Positions 30,525 through 40,418 of a DNA stretch of 59,602 nt are shown one piece after another. The notes beneath the pieces are model-generated. The model was not told the origin of the DNA. It saw only the letters and a list, made by a program, of their open reading frames with translations, and searched no databases. Within the stretch, counting starts at the first letter, position 1; the number at the start of each line of letters is the position of its first letter. Origin of the DNA: Paracoccus sp. (in: a-proteobacteria) (GTDB lineage: Bacteria; Pseudomonadota; Alphaproteobacteria; Rhodobacterales; Rhodobacteraceae); assembly GCF_030604785.1 (NCBI RefSeq), contig NZ_JAUVVF010000015.1, forward strand, positions 1 to 59,602. Direction: 5' to 3'. The position numbers were made by a program, and so were the translations under genes.

Positions 30525-31705
30525 TGCTGTCCAACCTCAAACCGCAAGCCCCCGACAAGATCCTGATGCTGATCGAGGAATTCAAGGCCGATACCCGTCA
30601 GGGCAAGATCGACCTCGGCGTGGGCGTGTACAAGGACCCGCAGGGCGTCACCCCGGTCATGCGCGCGGTCAAGGCCGCCGAACAGCGCATCTGGGAAACC
30701 CAGACCACCAAGGCCTATACCGGCCTGGCGGGCGAGGCCGATTACCGCAACGCGCTGGCGGGCATGATCCTCGGCGCGGTGCCGGCGGACCGGCTGGCCT
30801 CTGTCGCCTCGGTCGGCGGCACGGGCGCGATCCGGCAGGCGCTGGAACTGGCGCGGATGGCCAACCCGGACGTGCATGTCCACGTCTCGGACCCGACCTG
30901 GCCGAACCACCTGTCGATCATGAAGTTCATGGGCGTGCCCTTCAGCGAATACCGCTATTTCGACGCCGCCACCCGTGGCGTCGATTTCGAGGGGATGAAG
31001 ACCGACCTCGCCCGCGCCGCCAAGGGTGACATCGTGCTGCTGCATGGCTGCTGCCACAACCCGACCGGCGCGAACCTGACGCTGGATCAATGGTCCGAAG
31101 TGATCGCGATCCTGGACCGGACCGGCGCCATCCCGCTGATCGACCTCGCCTATCAGGGCTTCGGCGACGGGCTGGATGCCGATGCCGAACCCACGCGTCT
31201 GGTCGCGCGCAGCCTGCCCGAGGTGCTGGTCGCGGCCTCCTGCTCGAAGAATTTCGGCATCTACCGCGAACGGACCGGCATCCTGATGGCGCTGGCGCAG
31301 AACATCGAGGCCCGCGATCTGTCGCAGGGCGCGATGGCCTTCCTGAACCGGCAGAACTTCTCGTTCCCCCCCGATCACGGCGCGCGCATCGTCAGCACGA
31401 TCCTGACCGATGACGCGCTCCGCGCCGACTGGGCCGCCGAGCTCGAGGATGTGCGCAACACGATGCTGGGCCTGCGCGACCAGCTCGCCGCCGAGCTGCG
31501 CGAACTGACCGGCACCGACCGCTTCGACTTCATCGCCCGTCACCGCGGCATGTTCTCGCGCCTCGGCGCGACCCCTGAACAGGTGGCCAAGCTCAAGACC
31601 GACGCGGCGATCTACATGGTGGGCGATTCGCGCCTGAACATTGCGGGCCTGAACCGCGACACCGTCCCGGTCCTCGCCCGCGCGATCATCGACGCCGGCA
31701 TCTGA
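30524..31705 (+). CDS. tyrB: Aromatic/aspartate aminotransferase (class I)
   Basis: 393 residues, PLP-dependent. The Schiff-base Lys is in ASCSKNFGIYRERTG; DPTWPNHLSIMKFMG and HGCCHNPTGANLTLDQW are fold-type I markers. From memory it closely resembles the structurally studied Paracoccus denitrificans aromatic aminotransferase (same LGVGVYKD and GMFSRLGATPEQV segments), which accepts both acidic and aromatic substrates. It overlaps sseA by one base: a transaminase can make mercaptopyruvate from cysteine for SseA, so the pair is biochemically sensible (inference). Confidence 0.95.
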   Translation: MLSNLKPQAPDKILMLIEEFKADTRQGKIDLGVGVYKDPQGVTPVMRAVKAAEQRIWETQTTKAYTGLAGEADYRNALAGMILGAVPADRLASVASVGGTGAIRQALELARMANPDVHVHVSDPTWPNHLSIMKFMGVPFSEYRYFDAATRGVDFEGMKTDLARAAKGDIVLLHGCCHNPTGANLTLDQWSEVIAILDRTGAIPLIDLAYQGFGDGLDADAEPTRLVARSLPEVLVAASCSKNFGIYRERTGILMALAQNIEARDLSQGAMAFLNRQNFSFPPDHGARIVSTILTDDALRADWAAELEDVRNTMLGLRDQLAAELRELTGTDRFDFIARHRGMFSRLGATPEQVAKLKTDAAIYMVGDSRLNIAGLNRDTVPVLARAIIDAGI

Positions 31706-31743
31706 CCGGCCCCGGGCGCGCCTTGGCGGCGCGCCCCCTCACC

Positions 31744-31834
31744 CTTTGCCTTGGGCGAAATATCCTCGGGGGTGAATTGGCCGCAGGCCAAGAGGGGGCT
31801 GAAGGCCCCCTTCCTCCGCCCGCCGCAGGCGGGC
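31744..31834. repeat. Dispersed palindromic repeat, copy C
   Basis: Read on the minus strand it ends in the core CCCCCGAGGATATTTCGCCC-AAGGCAAAG. On the plus strand it continues with three hairpins: TTGGCC-GCA-GGCCAA (31777-31791), GGGGGCTGAAGGCCCCC (31794-31810) and GCCCGCC-GCA-GGCGGGC (31818-31834). It separates the convergent tyrB and the 109-residue protein gene. Confidence 0.85.
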
Positions 31835-31838
31835 CATC

Positions 31839-32168
31839 CTAGCGCCGCGCCAGCGCCCGTTCGATATAGTCCCGCAATTCCTCGACTTCGCCCTGTGCAT
31901 CGCGCAGCGCCTCCATCGTCGCGCGCAATTCCGCCTCGCTTCCCGCCAGCCGTCCCGCCATCGCGGCCTCGCGCTCGGCCAGCAACGCCTCGGCCGCGTC
32001 GCGCCGGCCCTCGGCCTCCTGCAAGGCGGCGGCCAGCTTGTGCAATTCCCCGATCTCGGCCTGGCCCGGACGCGTCAGCCGCCCCAGAAGCCAGCAGGCG
32101 AACCATCCCAGAAGAAAGGCCGCAAACAGGATGATCGCGGTGGCGGCTACGAATTCCGAACGGTTCAT
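31839..32168 (-). CDS. Small membrane-anchored coiled-coil protein
   Basis: 109 residues: one N-terminal TM helix (AATAIILFAAFLLGWFACWL) and then an Ala/Glu/Leu-rich predicted coiled coil (LHKLAAALQEAEGRRDAAEA through LRDYIERALARR). It overlaps the OmpA-family gene by 4 bases (ATGA), so the two are probably translated together and may act together at the envelope. No family recognised. Confidence 0.85.
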   Translation of the reverse strand: MNRSEFVAATAIILFAAFLLGWFACWLLGRLTRPGQAEIGELHKLAAALQEAEGRRDAAEALLAEREAAMAGRLAGSEAELRATMEALRDAQGEVEELRDYIERALARR

Positions 32169-34309
32169 GCGTCGCTATCTTCGTCCTCTGGCACGCCCGG
32201 CACGGCCGCGGGGCGGGGCGAGGGGCGGGGGGTGTCTTCATCCGGCGTCAGGACCGGCACCCTAATGTTTTCCTCGCGTTCGTCCAGAGTCTGGAATTCC
32301 TCGCTGGCGCCGAGCGTGCTGACCGACAGGCCCGACCCCTCTGCCGGCGGCATGGGCGGCCCCATCACCGGGCGCGGAGCTTCGGGACCGGCCGGGCGCT
32401 CGGGCCCCATTTCTACTGGCTCGGGCGGCGTTTCGGTCACGTCCTGCGTCACGCCCGAGACCGTGACCGGCGCGGGCATGGGCGCCCTCTGGACCGGGCG
32501 GGCCGACAGCAGGCGGAACTCGATCCGCCGATTGGCCTCGCGGCCTTCCTCGGTCTCGTTGGTGGCGATGGGCTGGCTTTCGCCGTAGCCGCGCGCGGTC
32601 ATGTGCGTGACGTCGATCCCGGTCTCGGCCATTGCGGTCAGGATCGCCTGCGCGCGCGCGCGCGACAGGTCGGCATTGAACGCCTCGGATCCCTGGGAAT
32701 CGGTATGGCCGCCCGCCTCGATCTGGAAATCGGCGCAATCGGCCATGATCGTGGCCAGCTGCGCCAGCGTCGGCTCGGGATCGCCCGCGATCGAGGCACG
32801 GGCCGGCTCGAACCCGATGGCCGATTCCTGCATCACGCGGTTCAGCCGCGCCACGCATTCATCGCCGTCGGGCAGGCCGAGCGACTCGTCCAGCCGCCGG
32901 TCGTAGCGGATCGACAATTCGTAGCGCGCCCCCGCGCCCAGACGCTGCGACAGGATCCCCGAGGCCCGACGCGTCGCCTCGCTGTCGCCCGAGATCCCCG
33001 CGACCTGGACCAGATCGGGCGTCACCCGCGCCTGGCCCGATTGCAGCACATCCATCGCCTCGAGCGCGGCGATGACGCGCACGGTCCAGCCGCTCGGCAC
33101 GGCCTCGTCATTGCGCAGCGCGCTTTGCGCCACCGCGAACCGGGCGCGCGCGAAGCTGTCCACCGCCTCGCGCATCCGCGTATCGGCGATGCCGCCGCGG
33201 ATCGACAGGGTCCCGCCTTCGGTCAGAGTGGCCTGGAATTCGACCTGGCCTCCGGCCGCTTCGTCCTGATCGCGGCTGGCGATCAGGGCAAAGGTCGCAG
33301 GCAGATCGCCCTGCAGGGCCGCGATGGTCTCGTCGAACAGGGGCCGCTCGACGCTGGCGGGGGCGCGCAGGGCGATGTCGCCATCGCTCAGCGTGACGCT
33401 GCCCGCGCCAAGCCGCGCCAGCGCGGCGATGGACAGCGCCGCAGCCTCGCCCCATTGGGCCGAGGGTGCGCCCAGCCCAAGCGGGCAGGTGGCGTTGCCG
33501 GTCATCCCCGCTTCGCGCGCGGCATCCAGGATCTGCTGGCGCGCGGCATCGTCATCGGCGGCGCAGCTGTCGAAATGCGGGCCGCTTTCATCCATCACGA
33601 AACGCAGCAGGAAGGGCGCTATCACCGGGCGGGGGGCCGAAATCTCGGTGGTCAGGGTGACGCCCTGGGGGGTCGAGCGTCTCAGCACCCCCTCCAGCCG
33701 GGTCCGCTCGGCCTCGCTGTCGGCCAGGGCGGTCACGTGGACCTGACCCGGCGCGACCGAGATCTTGGCATTGGCCAAGGCCTGCGCGGCCATCAGCCCC
33801 AGCCGCATCGCCTCGTCCCAATCCGGCGGCACCGGATAATCCGCGCTTTCCATCAGGTCGGTGATCTGGGGCGCTGCGGTTTCCAGCCGCAGGCTGCGGG
33901 TCAGCGCGGTCCGGTCGGTCGCGGCCGGCACCAGCCCGATGAGCGAGATGCCCTGATCGCCGCGCAGAAGCTCCAGCTTGAAATCGGGCGGGGTCATCGC
34001 CTCGATGGCGGCCACGCTCATGGCGTCGCGGATACGCGAGGGATCAACGACGCTGGCGGCCTCGGTCGCGGCGCGGAAGCGGTCCAGTTCGGACGGGGCG
34101 GTGCCGGACAACTCGACCAGCAGCCCGTCGGTCGCGACCTCGACCCAGTCGAACCCCGCGCGCGAGAGCGTCTGGCCCACCTCGGCGGCCGAGCGCGTCT
34201 CGATGAAGGTCGCGGCGGCCTGTGCGCCATACCAGCACAGCCCGCCCGCGCCACCCAGAACGGCAAGGGTGGCAAGCGAGGTGGTCAGGCGGCGGCGCAA
34301 GCTGGGCAT
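32165..34309 (-). CDS. OmpA-family protein with long N-terminal region
   Basis: 714 residues from the ATG at 34309: a membrane anchor or signal (LATLAVLGGAGGLCWYGAQA), a long region of repeated alpha/beta units resembling BON domains, then a C-terminal OmpA peptidoglycan-binding domain at about 485-605 (FQIEAGGHTDSQGSEAFNAD, RARAQAILTAM, ARGYGESQPIATNETEEG, NRRIEFRL). An unusual Pro/Glu-rich tail of about 110 residues follows. Probably links inner membrane or periplasm to peptidoglycan. The start lacks a strong ribosome site. Operon with the downstream coiled-coil gene. Confidence 0.92.
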   Translation of the reverse strand: MPSLRRRLTTSLATLAVLGGAGGLCWYGAQAAATFIETRSAAEVGQTLSRAGFDWVEVATDGLLVELSGTAPSELDRFRAATEAASVVDPSRIRDAMSVAAIEAMTPPDFKLELLRGDQGISLIGLVPAATDRTALTRSLRLETAAPQITDLMESADYPVPPDWDEAMRLGLMAAQALANAKISVAPGQVHVTALADSEAERTRLEGVLRRSTPQGVTLTTEISAPRPVIAPFLLRFVMDESGPHFDSCAADDDAARQQILDAAREAGMTGNATCPLGLGAPSAQWGEAAALSIAALARLGAGSVTLSDGDIALRAPASVERPLFDETIAALQGDLPATFALIASRDQDEAAGGQVEFQATLTEGGTLSIRGGIADTRMREAVDSFARARFAVAQSALRNDEAVPSGWTVRVIAALEAMDVLQSGQARVTPDLVQVAGISGDSEATRRASGILSQRLGAGARYELSIRYDRRLDESLGLPDGDECVARLNRVMQESAIGFEPARASIAGDPEPTLAQLATIMADCADFQIEAGGHTDSQGSEAFNADLSRARAQAILTAMAETGIDVTHMTARGYGESQPIATNETEEGREANRRIEFRLLSARPVQRAPMPAPVTVSGVTQDVTETPPEPVEMGPERPAGPEAPRPVMGPPMPPAEGSGLSVSTLGASEEFQTLDEREENIRVPVLTPDEDTPRPSPRPAAVPGVPEDEDSDA

Positions 34310-34371
34310 GAGGGCATTCTGATCGCTGTTGCAAACGCGCAACGTCTAGCGGCCGCGGCTCGCTGGCGCAA

Positions 34372-35310
34372 TCAGACCAACCCCGCCACGGCAAGAAACA
34401 GCGCAAGGATCAGCCCCGCATCGCGGTTCGACCGAAAGAGGCGCAGGCAGATATCCCCCTGATCGGGCTGGAACTTGTTCAGCTGCCAGGCCAAATGTAG
34501 CCCGAACCCGGCAAGACCCGCCAGTGCGATCAACTGATTGCGACCCTCCCACAGGATCGCCACGGCCATCACCGCGATCGAGGCCAGGGCGAATCCCGCA
34601 AGGATGCGCGGGCTCTTCTCGCCGAACAGCCGCGCGGTGGATTTCACGCCGATCAGGGCGTCGTCCTCGGCGTCCTGATGGGCATAGATCGTGTCGTAGA
34701 ACACCGTCCAGGCGATGGCCGCGACCCAGGCGATGACCGGTGCCGCGTCCAGCCGCCCCATATGCGCGGCATAGGCCAGCATCACGCCCCAGTTGAAGGC
34801 CAGCCCCAGAAAGATCTGCGGCCACCAGGTGAAGCGCTTGGCGAAGGGATAGATCGCCACCAAGGCCAGCGAGGCGACCCCCATCCAGATCGCCGCCGGG
34901 CCGAGCGTCAGCAGGATCACCAGCCCCAGAAGGCATTGCGCGACCAGCCAGATCAGCGCCCCGCGCAGGCTGATCTGCCCCGAGGGCAGCGGCCGGGACC
35001 GTGTGCGCGCCACCTGCGCGTCGATATGGCGGTCGGTGATGTCGTTCCAGGTGCAGCCCGCCCCGCGCATGACAAAGGCGCCGATCGCGCAGGCGACCGC
35101 GATCCACAGGTCGAACCAGCGCGGCGCATCGGCCATCATGGCCAGCCCGATCCCCCACCAGCAGGGGATCAGCAGCAGCCATGTCCCGATGGGCCGGTCC
35201 GCGCGGCTCAGCCGCAGCCAGGGCCGCGTCGCGGGCGGCGCATAGCGGTCCACCCAATTGCCCGGCGGGGCATCCGCCACGACATCTGGTCTTTCGCCCC
35301 GGTTTTGCAT
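34372..35310 (-). CDS. ubiA: 4-hydroxybenzoate polyprenyltransferase
   Basis: 312 residues, an integral membrane prenyltransferase attaching the polyprenyl tail to 4-hydroxybenzoate in ubiquinone synthesis. Asp-rich motifs: NDITDRHIDAQVARTRSRPL near 89-108 and YDTIYAHQDAEDD near 205-217, with eight or nine hydrophobic helices. The length includes a 30-residue polar N-terminus. It diverges from rsmE with only 14 bp between starts. Confidence 0.97.
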   Translation of the reverse strand: MQNRGERPDVVADAPPGNWVDRYAPPATRPWLRLSRADRPIGTWLLLIPCWWGIGLAMMADAPRWFDLWIAVACAIGAFVMRGAGCTWNDITDRHIDAQVARTRSRPLPSGQISLRGALIWLVAQCLLGLVILLTLGPAAIWMGVASLALVAIYPFAKRFTWWPQIFLGLAFNWGVMLAYAAHMGRLDAAPVIAWVAAIAWTVFYDTIYAHQDAEDDALIGVKSTARLFGEKSPRILAGFALASIAVMAVAILWEGRNQLIALAGLAGFGLHLAWQLNKFQPDQGDICLRLFRSNRDAGLILALFLAVAGLV

Positions 35311-35324
35311 AGCGTCGCCCCATC

Positions 35325-36050
35325 ATGGCAAGGATCAGGCTGTTCATAGATCACCCTCTGTCCGAGGGACAAGCCGTGCCGCTGGATGCGGCGCAGGCGC
35401 ATTACCTGTCGGGCGTCATGCGGCTGCGGGCGGGCGAGGCGATCACCGTCTTCAACGGCCGCGACGGCGCGTGGTCGGCGCGGCTGGACGAGGCCGGCAA
35501 GCGCGGCGGCATCATCACCGCGCTGGAACAGACCGGCCCGCAGCGCGATCCGCCTGACCTTTGGCTGCTTTTCGCGCCGATCAAGAAGGCGCGCACCGAC
35601 TTCATCGTCGAGAAGGCGACCGAGATGGGCGCCGCGCGCATCCTGCCCGTGCAGACCGACCACACCAATTCCGAACGCATCCGGCAGGACCGTCTGCACG
35701 CCCATGCCGTAGAGGCGGCCGAGCAATGCGGCGGCACCTTCGTTCCCGAACTGACCGATCTGGCGCCTCTGTCGCGGCTGCTGGACGGGTGGGATTCGGC
35801 GCGCCGCATCCTCTGGGCGGACGAGGCGCGGGTGGGCGCCGCCCAAGCCTTGGCCGGGTTGCCGCGCGGGCCCTGGGCCATCCTGATCGGCCCCGAAGGC
35901 GGCTTTTCCGCCGCCGAGCGCAAGCGCCTGTCCTCGCTGCCTTTCGTGACGCCGGTCAGCCTTGGCCCGCGAATCCTGCGCGCCGATACGGCGGCGGTGG
36001 CGGCGCTGGCGCTGTGGCAGGCGGCCTTGGGCGACTGGCTGGACGCCTGA
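35325..36050 (+). CDS. rsmE: 16S rRNA (uracil-1498-N3)-methyltransferase
   Basis: 241 residues of the SPOUT class with knotted SAM site: AILIGPEGGFSAAER and SLGPRILRADTAAVAALALW are the signatures, LLFAPIKKARTDFIVEKATE lies upstream, and the N-terminal domain is PUA-like. Methylates U1498 in the decoding region. Its upstream signals must overlap the ubiA start region. Confidence 0.97.
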   Translation: MARIRLFIDHPLSEGQAVPLDAAQAHYLSGVMRLRAGEAITVFNGRDGAWSARLDEAGKRGGIITALEQTGPQRDPPDLWLLFAPIKKARTDFIVEKATEMGAARILPVQTDHTNSERIRQDRLHAHAVEAAEQCGGTFVPELTDLAPLSRLLDGWDSARRILWADEARVGAAQALAGLPRGPWAILIGPEGGFSAAERKRLSSLPFVTPVSLGPRILRADTAAVAALALWQAALGDWLDA

Positions 36051-36225
36051 TCGGGCGGATTGCCGCGCGTCTTGGCGGAATGACGAGGCCATGCTGCGTT
36101 TGCACATGCAGAAAGTGCATGGCGGGGATGCCTGTTTCGCGCCTACTCTTTCCGCTCTGCCCGGATTATCTGCGTCTTATCCGAAAACTGCCCGCAGACA
36201 GGGCAATCTGAAAACAGGTGACAAG

Positions 36226-36420
36226 ATGTCGATGATCGAAGCGAACCGCGCCAATACGGCTGTCGGAGGTGCGGGGATTGTCGCGCGCATCACTTCGCTG
36301 GTGGCTGGCTGGCGCGAAGCCCGCGTGACCCGCCGCGAACTGAACCGCCTGTCGGACCGCGAGCTGGACGATATCGGTCTGTGCCGCGCTGACATCGAGC
36401 GGATTGCGCGCGGTTTCTGA
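36226..36420 (+). CDS. DUF1127 small protein
   Basis: 64 residues. The C-terminal DUF1127 motif is complete: RRELNRLSDRELDDIGLCRA followed by DIERIARGF, about 45 residues of Arg-rich helices. In alphaproteobacteria such proteins affect phosphate, sRNA turnover or stress responses, but no single function is fixed. AGGTGACAAG lies before the ATG. A 175-bp AT-richer leader upstream and a strong terminator mark it as a single-gene unit. Confidence 0.92.
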   Translation: MSMIEANRANTAVGGAGIVARITSLVAGWREARVTRRELNRLSDRELDDIGLCRADIERIARGF

Positions 36421-36441
36421 ACCCCACGCGCCTGACGAACG

Positions 36442-36473
36442 AACCCCCGAAGCCACGGCAGCGGGGGTTTTTT
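36442..36473 (+). terminator. Intrinsic terminator of the DUF1127 gene
   Basis: AACCCCCG (36442-36449), 12-base loop, CGGGGGTT (36462-36469), TTTT. Confidence 0.92.
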
Positions 36474-36492
36474 CATGTCCGGAGGGCGCGTC

Positions 36493-37362
36493 TCACCCGC
36501 GCGTCATCACCAGCGTGGTCCAATCTCCCAGATCGCGGCGGTCCGGCTGCACGAAGCCCGCCCCCTCGTAGGCAGCGGCGACCTCGTCGGCCTGGGTCGT
36601 CAGGATGCCCGACATGACGATCCGCCCGCCCGGCGTGACATGGCGGGCCATGTCGGGGGCCAGATCGATCAGCGGCTGCTTGAGGATATTGGCCAGAACC
36701 AGATCATAGGGCGCGGCTTGATGCAGGATCGGGTGGTCGAAACCCGCGGCCTCGAGGCATTCGACGCGGCCAAGCAGGCCATTCGCGATGACATTCGCCG
36801 CCGCCACATCCACCGCCACCGGGTCGATGTCGCTGGCCAGAACCGTCACCGGCCACAGCCTGGCCGCCCCCATCGCCAGAACCGCCGTGCCGCAGCCGAT
36901 ATCGGCGATGCGCGTGGCCTCGAACCCCTCGACCGCCAGCCGGTCCAGCGCCTCGAGACAGCCCTTGGTCGTATTGTGATGCCCGGTGCCGAAGGCCATC
37001 GCGGCCTCGATGCACAGGGCCTCGACGCCTTCGGGGACGCTGTCGGCATCGTGGCTGCCATGGACATAGAAGCGCCCCGCGCGCACCGGGGTCAGTTCGC
37101 GCCGCACATGGGCGACCCAGTCCACCTCGGGCAGCTCCGAGATGGTGAAGGGCTGCGCCCCATGCGCCGCAGCCAGCAGGGCCAGCGCGATCTCGTCGGG
37201 GCTTTCGGTGAAATAGGCGCCAACCTCCCACAGCTGGCTGCCATCCTCGATCTCGAAGATGCCTGTGCCGACGGGTTCGGGGGTCAGATCCTCGCAGGCC
37301 TCGGCCAGGGCTTCGGCGGCCTCGCGGCCGGGCAGGTGGGTCAGCGCGGTATAGGTGGGCAT
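36493..37362 (-). CDS. prmA: Ribosomal protein L11 methyltransferase
   Basis: 289 residues, SAM-dependent: motif I ADIGCGTAVLAMGAARL near 155-171, LASDIDPVAVDVAAAN, and YDLVLANILKQPLIDLAPDM with the NILxxPL segment typical of PrmA. The N-terminal substrate-recognition domain is short. The ATG at 37362 overlaps the msrA stop by one base, favouring this start over 37419. Confidence 0.95.
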   Translation of the reverse strand: MPTYTALTHLPGREAAEALAEACEDLTPEPVGTGIFEIEDGSQLWEVGAYFTESPDEIALALLAAAHGAQPFTISELPEVDWVAHVRRELTPVRAGRFYVHGSHDADSVPEGVEALCIEAAMAFGTGHHNTTKGCLEALDRLAVEGFEATRIADIGCGTAVLAMGAARLWPVTVLASDIDPVAVDVAAANVIANGLLGRVECLEAAGFDHPILHQAAPYDLVLANILKQPLIDLAPDMARHVTPGGRIVMSGILTTQADEVAAAYEGAGFVQPDRRDLGDWTTLVMTRG

Positions 37363-37937
37363 CAGATCGGGTCCGGATTGGGCATGCTGGCCTCTACCCC
37401 GGTGCCCTTCAGCCCGCAATAACCATCGGGGTTCTTGTGCAGATATTGCTGATGCGCCTCGTGCGCGGGCCAGAAGGGGGCGGCGCCGACGATCTCGGTC
37501 GTGATCGCGCCATGTCCCTGCACGGCCAGCCGGTTGCCGTAATCGATCCTGGACGCCTCGGCGGCGGCGCGCTGGCTGTCGTTGAACACCGTGATCAGGC
37601 TGCGATACTGGCTGCCGATATCGTTGCCCTGCCGGTTGCCCTGCGTCGGGTCGTGGTTTTCCCAGAACAGCTGAAGCAGGTGGTCATAGCTGATCAGCGA
37701 GCTGTCATAGATGACCCGCACGACCTCGGCATGGCCGGTATCGCCGCGCTTGACCTGATCATAGGTCGGGTTCTGGACCATGCCGCCCGCGAAACCCACC
37801 TCGGTCAACCAGATGCCGTTCTGTTTCCAGAACAGGCGCTCGACGCCCCAGTAGCAGCCCATTCCGAAGATCGCCTGATCGTGGCCCTGCGGCGCGGCGG
37901 CGCCCAGAGGGCGGTGAAAGATGGCGTGGTCGGTCAT
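37362..37937 (-). CDS. msrA: Peptide-methionine (S)-S-oxide reductase
   Basis: 191 residues. The catalytic motif GMGCYWGVERLFW (Cys near residue 28), with YDQVKRGDTGHAEVVRVIYD and the C-terminal LHKNPDGYCGLKGTGV carrying a resolving-type Cys. Repairs oxidised methionine with thioredoxin. Coupled to prmA by a one-base overlap. Confidence 0.97.
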   Translation of the reverse strand: MTDHAIFHRPLGAAAPQGHDQAIFGMGCYWGVERLFWKQNGIWLTEVGFAGGMVQNPTYDQVKRGDTGHAEVVRVIYDSSLISYDHLLQLFWENHDPTQGNRQGNDIGSQYRSLITVFNDSQRAAAEASRIDYGNRLAVQGHGAITTEIVGAAPFWPAHEAHQQYLHKNPDGYCGLKGTGVEASMPNPDPI

Positions 37938-38010
37938 GGTGGTCCCTTTCGTCTGGGCTTTTCGGGTCGGGAAACGCGTGTGGCGGGCATCGGGTTCAAG
38001 CGGTCGGGCC

Positions 38011-38949
38011 TCAGCCCCGCGGATGGGCGGCGCGGAAGGCGGCCATCAGCCGGGCGTCGTCGACCCCGGTATAGACCTGCGTGGTCGACAGGCTGGCATG
38101 GCCCAGCAATTCCTGGATCGTGCGCAGATCGCCCCCCGCATTCAAGAGATGCGTGGCAAAGGAATGACGCAGCGCATGGGGCGTCGCGGTCGAGGGCAGG
38201 CCCAGGGCCGCGCGGGCGCGGCGCATCCGCTCGGCCACCTGCCCGCCATCCAGCCGCCCCCCGCGCGCGCCCCGGAACAGCGCCTGATCGGGCGCCATGG
38301 TCCAAGGGCATTGACGCAGGTAATCGGCCACCGCCTCGCGCGCCACCGGTAGCACCGGCACCTGCCTTTCGCGCTTGCCCTTGCCGCGGATCAGCAGCGT
38401 CTCGCCAAAGGGCCAGTCGCGGCCGTCCAGCGCCATCGCCTCGCTGATGCGCAGCCCGCACCCCCAGAGCAGCGTCAGCACCGCCACGTCGCGCGCCGCG
38501 ATCCAGGGGGTCGGATGGTCGGCCGAGACCTGCGCCAGCGTCTCGCGCGCCTGTTCGGGCGTCAGCGGCCGCGGCAGGGATCGGCGAAATTTCGGGCTGC
38601 GCGCGGACAGCGCCGCCGACAGGTCATAGCCCTCGCGGTCCGACATCCAGCGCAGGAAGCTGCGCACTGCCGATTGCCTGCGCGCCAGAGACCGCGCGCC
38701 AAAGCCCCGTCCGCGTTCGGATGCCGCAAAGGCGCGCATGTCCGATTGCGTCAGCGCGGCCAGATGGGCGGGCGCGGCGGCCTCGCCCCAATGGCGGCCA
38801 AGAAAGTGCAGGAAGGCGATTACGTCGCCCTGATAGGCGGTGATGGTGTGGGGCGAACGGTCGCGGGTCGCGGCCTCCGTCACCAGCCAGCGGGACAGCG
38901 CATCCGCCGTGGCGGGCGCCAGCGCCAAAAGGGGTGCGCCCTCGGTCAT
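38011..38949 (-). CDS. xerC: Tyrosine recombinase XerC
   Basis: 312 residues. N-terminal SAM-like core-binding domain ([20 protein letters not shown]) and catalytic domain with Arg in [15 protein letters not shown], Lys in [29 protein letters not shown] (His, Arg), [13 protein letters not shown] (His, Tyr nucleophile). Resolves chromosome dimers at dif with XerD. The 4-base overlap with a DUF484 gene, as in enterobacteria, points to XerC rather than XerD or an integrase. Confidence 0.95.
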   Translation of the reverse strand: MTEGAPLLALAPATADALSRWLVTEAATRDRSPHTITAYQGDVIAFLHFLGRHWGEAAAPAHLAALTQSDMRAFAASERGRGFGARSLARRQSAVRSFLRWMSDREGYDLSAALSARSPKFRRSLPRPLTPEQARETLAQVSADHPTPWIAARDVAVLTLLWGCGLRISEAMALDGRDWPFGETLLIRGKGKRERQVPVLPVAREAVADYLRQCPWTMAPDQALFRGARGGRLDGGQVAERMRRARAALGLPSTATPHALRHSFATHLLNAGGDLRTIQELLGHASLSTTQVYTGVDDARLMAAFRAAHPRG

Positions 38950-39641
38950 GCCCTCAGGCGGGCCAGCAGGACCAGCCGCAGCACCTGCCCGAAGAACCGC
39001 AAGAGGTCGGTGCCATGCGCGGGCGAGAAGCGTCCCGCATCCGCGCTGCCCATCAGCAGCAGCGCACGCGGGCGGCGCGCGCCCAGATCCAGCGGCAGAA
39101 GCGCCTCGGAGGCGACCGCGCGGCCGTGGATGGGCTGGGTGATGGGCGAGGCCGCGCGCAGCACGATATCGTCGCCGCGCGGGGCGCGACGGCCCGCCGC
39201 GACGATCCGGTCCACCGCGCCCGGAGGCGCGATGTAGACATCCTCGGGCAGGCGGGTCATCGGCGGCTCGGCCTCGATCAGCAGGCGCAAGGTCTCGATC
39301 CGCAGGATGGGGGCGATGTCGGATTGCAGGCAGCCGACCAGATCGTCCAGATCGACGGTTTCAAGCAGGCCGATCACCGCGCGATGGATGATCGCCACGC
39401 CGTTCTGGTTCTCGAACGCCGCCGCGATCACGCCGTCATGGGTGGTCTCCAGCCTGTCCAGCCGGTCCTCCAGCGCCTGCATGGCGCGGGCGCGGATGTC
39501 GATGACATTCTCGCCCTGCTGCGCGCGCTCGGCGCCCAGAAGGGCGCGCATCACCTCGCGGTCGTCGAGGATCGCCCCCGGATCGGCCAGAAGCCGGTCG
39601 CGGAGTTCGGACGAAAGCCCCGCCGATGTTTCGGTGCTCAT
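38946..39641 (-). CDS. DUF484 (GAF-like) protein
   Basis: 231 residues. Helical N-terminus with a coiled stretch ([20 protein letters not shown]) and a GAF-like domain ([40 protein letters not shown]). DUF484 genes commonly precede xerC and are thought to act with it, but the biochemical role is unknown. It overlaps xerC by 4 bases. Confidence 0.93.
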   Translation of the reverse strand: MSTETSAGLSSELRDRLLADPGAILDDREVMRALLGAERAQQGENVIDIRARAMQALEDRLDRLETTHDGVIAAAFENQNGVAIIHRAVIGLLETVDLDDLVGCLQSDIAPILRIETLRLLIEAEPPMTRLPEDVYIAPPGAVDRIVAAGRRAPRGDDIVLRAASPITQPIHGRAVASEALLPLDLGARRPRALLLMGSADAGRFSPAHGTDLLRFFGQVLRLVLLARLRA

Positions 39642-39658
39642 GCGCGCCCCTTTGCGGT

Positions 39659-40312
39659 TCAGACGATCTTCTGGCCGGTCTTGGCCCAGTCGGCATTGAA
39701 CTGCTCAAGCCCCTTGTCGGTCAAGACATGGTTGGCCATCGACTTGATGACCGAGGGGGGCGCGGTGATCACGTCGGCGCCGATCTTGGCGGCCTCGACG
39801 ATGTGGTTCACGCTGCGGATCGACGCGGCCAGGATCTCGGTCTCGAAGCCGTAATTGTCGTAGATCTCGCGGATGTCCGCGATCAGGTCCATACCGTCCA
39901 GGTGGATGTCGTCCAGACGCCCGATGAAGGGGCTGATGAAGGTCGCGCCGGCCTTGGCGGCCAAGATCGCCTGTGCCGGGCTGAAGCACAGCGTGACGTT
40001 GACCATGTGCCCGTCATCCGACAGTGCGCGGCAGGCTTTCAGCCCGTCCCAGGTCAGCGGCACCTTCACTACGATGTTGCTGGCGATCTGCGCCAGATGC
40101 TTGCCCTCGCGGATCATGCCCTCGGCATCCGCGGCGACGACCTCGGCCGAGATCGGGCCGGGGACCAGTTCGCAGATCTCGCGGGTGACTTCCGCGATGT
40201 CGCGGCCCGACTTGAGGATCAGCGAGGGGTTGGTGGTCACGCCATCCACCATGCCCAGTTCGTGCAATTCGCGGATGGCGGCGATATCGGCAGTGTCGAC
40301 GAAGAATTTCAT
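39659..40312 (-). CDS. fsa: Fructose-6-phosphate aldolase / transaldolase-like protein
   Basis: 217 residues, the short TalC/MipB class. [36 protein letters not shown], and the Schiff-base Lys in [15 protein letters not shown]. It could act as transaldolase in the pentose phosphate pathway or as fructose-6-phosphate aldolase; a few active-site residues decide and I cannot settle it here. GAGGAG lies before the ATG at 40312. 17 bp upstream of DUF484-xerC. Confidence 0.93.
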   Translation of the reverse strand: MKFFVDTADIAAIRELHELGMVDGVTTNPSLILKSGRDIAEVTREICELVPGPISAEVVAADAEGMIREGKHLAQIASNIVVKVPLTWDGLKACRALSDDGHMVNVTLCFSPAQAILAAKAGATFISPFIGRLDDIHLDGMDLIADIREIYDNYGFETEILAASIRSVNHIVEAAKIGADVITAPPSVIKSMANHVLTDKGLEQFNADWAKTGQKIV

Positions 40313-40418
40313 GCCCGTCTCCTCTCGTGCGGTTCGGCAGGGTGATAGCGCAGAAACCGGGCCGCAGGAAGGGGCGCCCCCTTGCAAGCCGCGCGATGCG
40401 CCGTCTTTATCGCGGGCG

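Noticed and set aside
38011..38949. Tyrosine recombinase as a phage or island integrase
   Set aside because: Length, motifs and overlap with a DUF484 gene identify chromosomal XerC; no attachment-site duplication or cargo genes are visible, including near tRNA-Leu.
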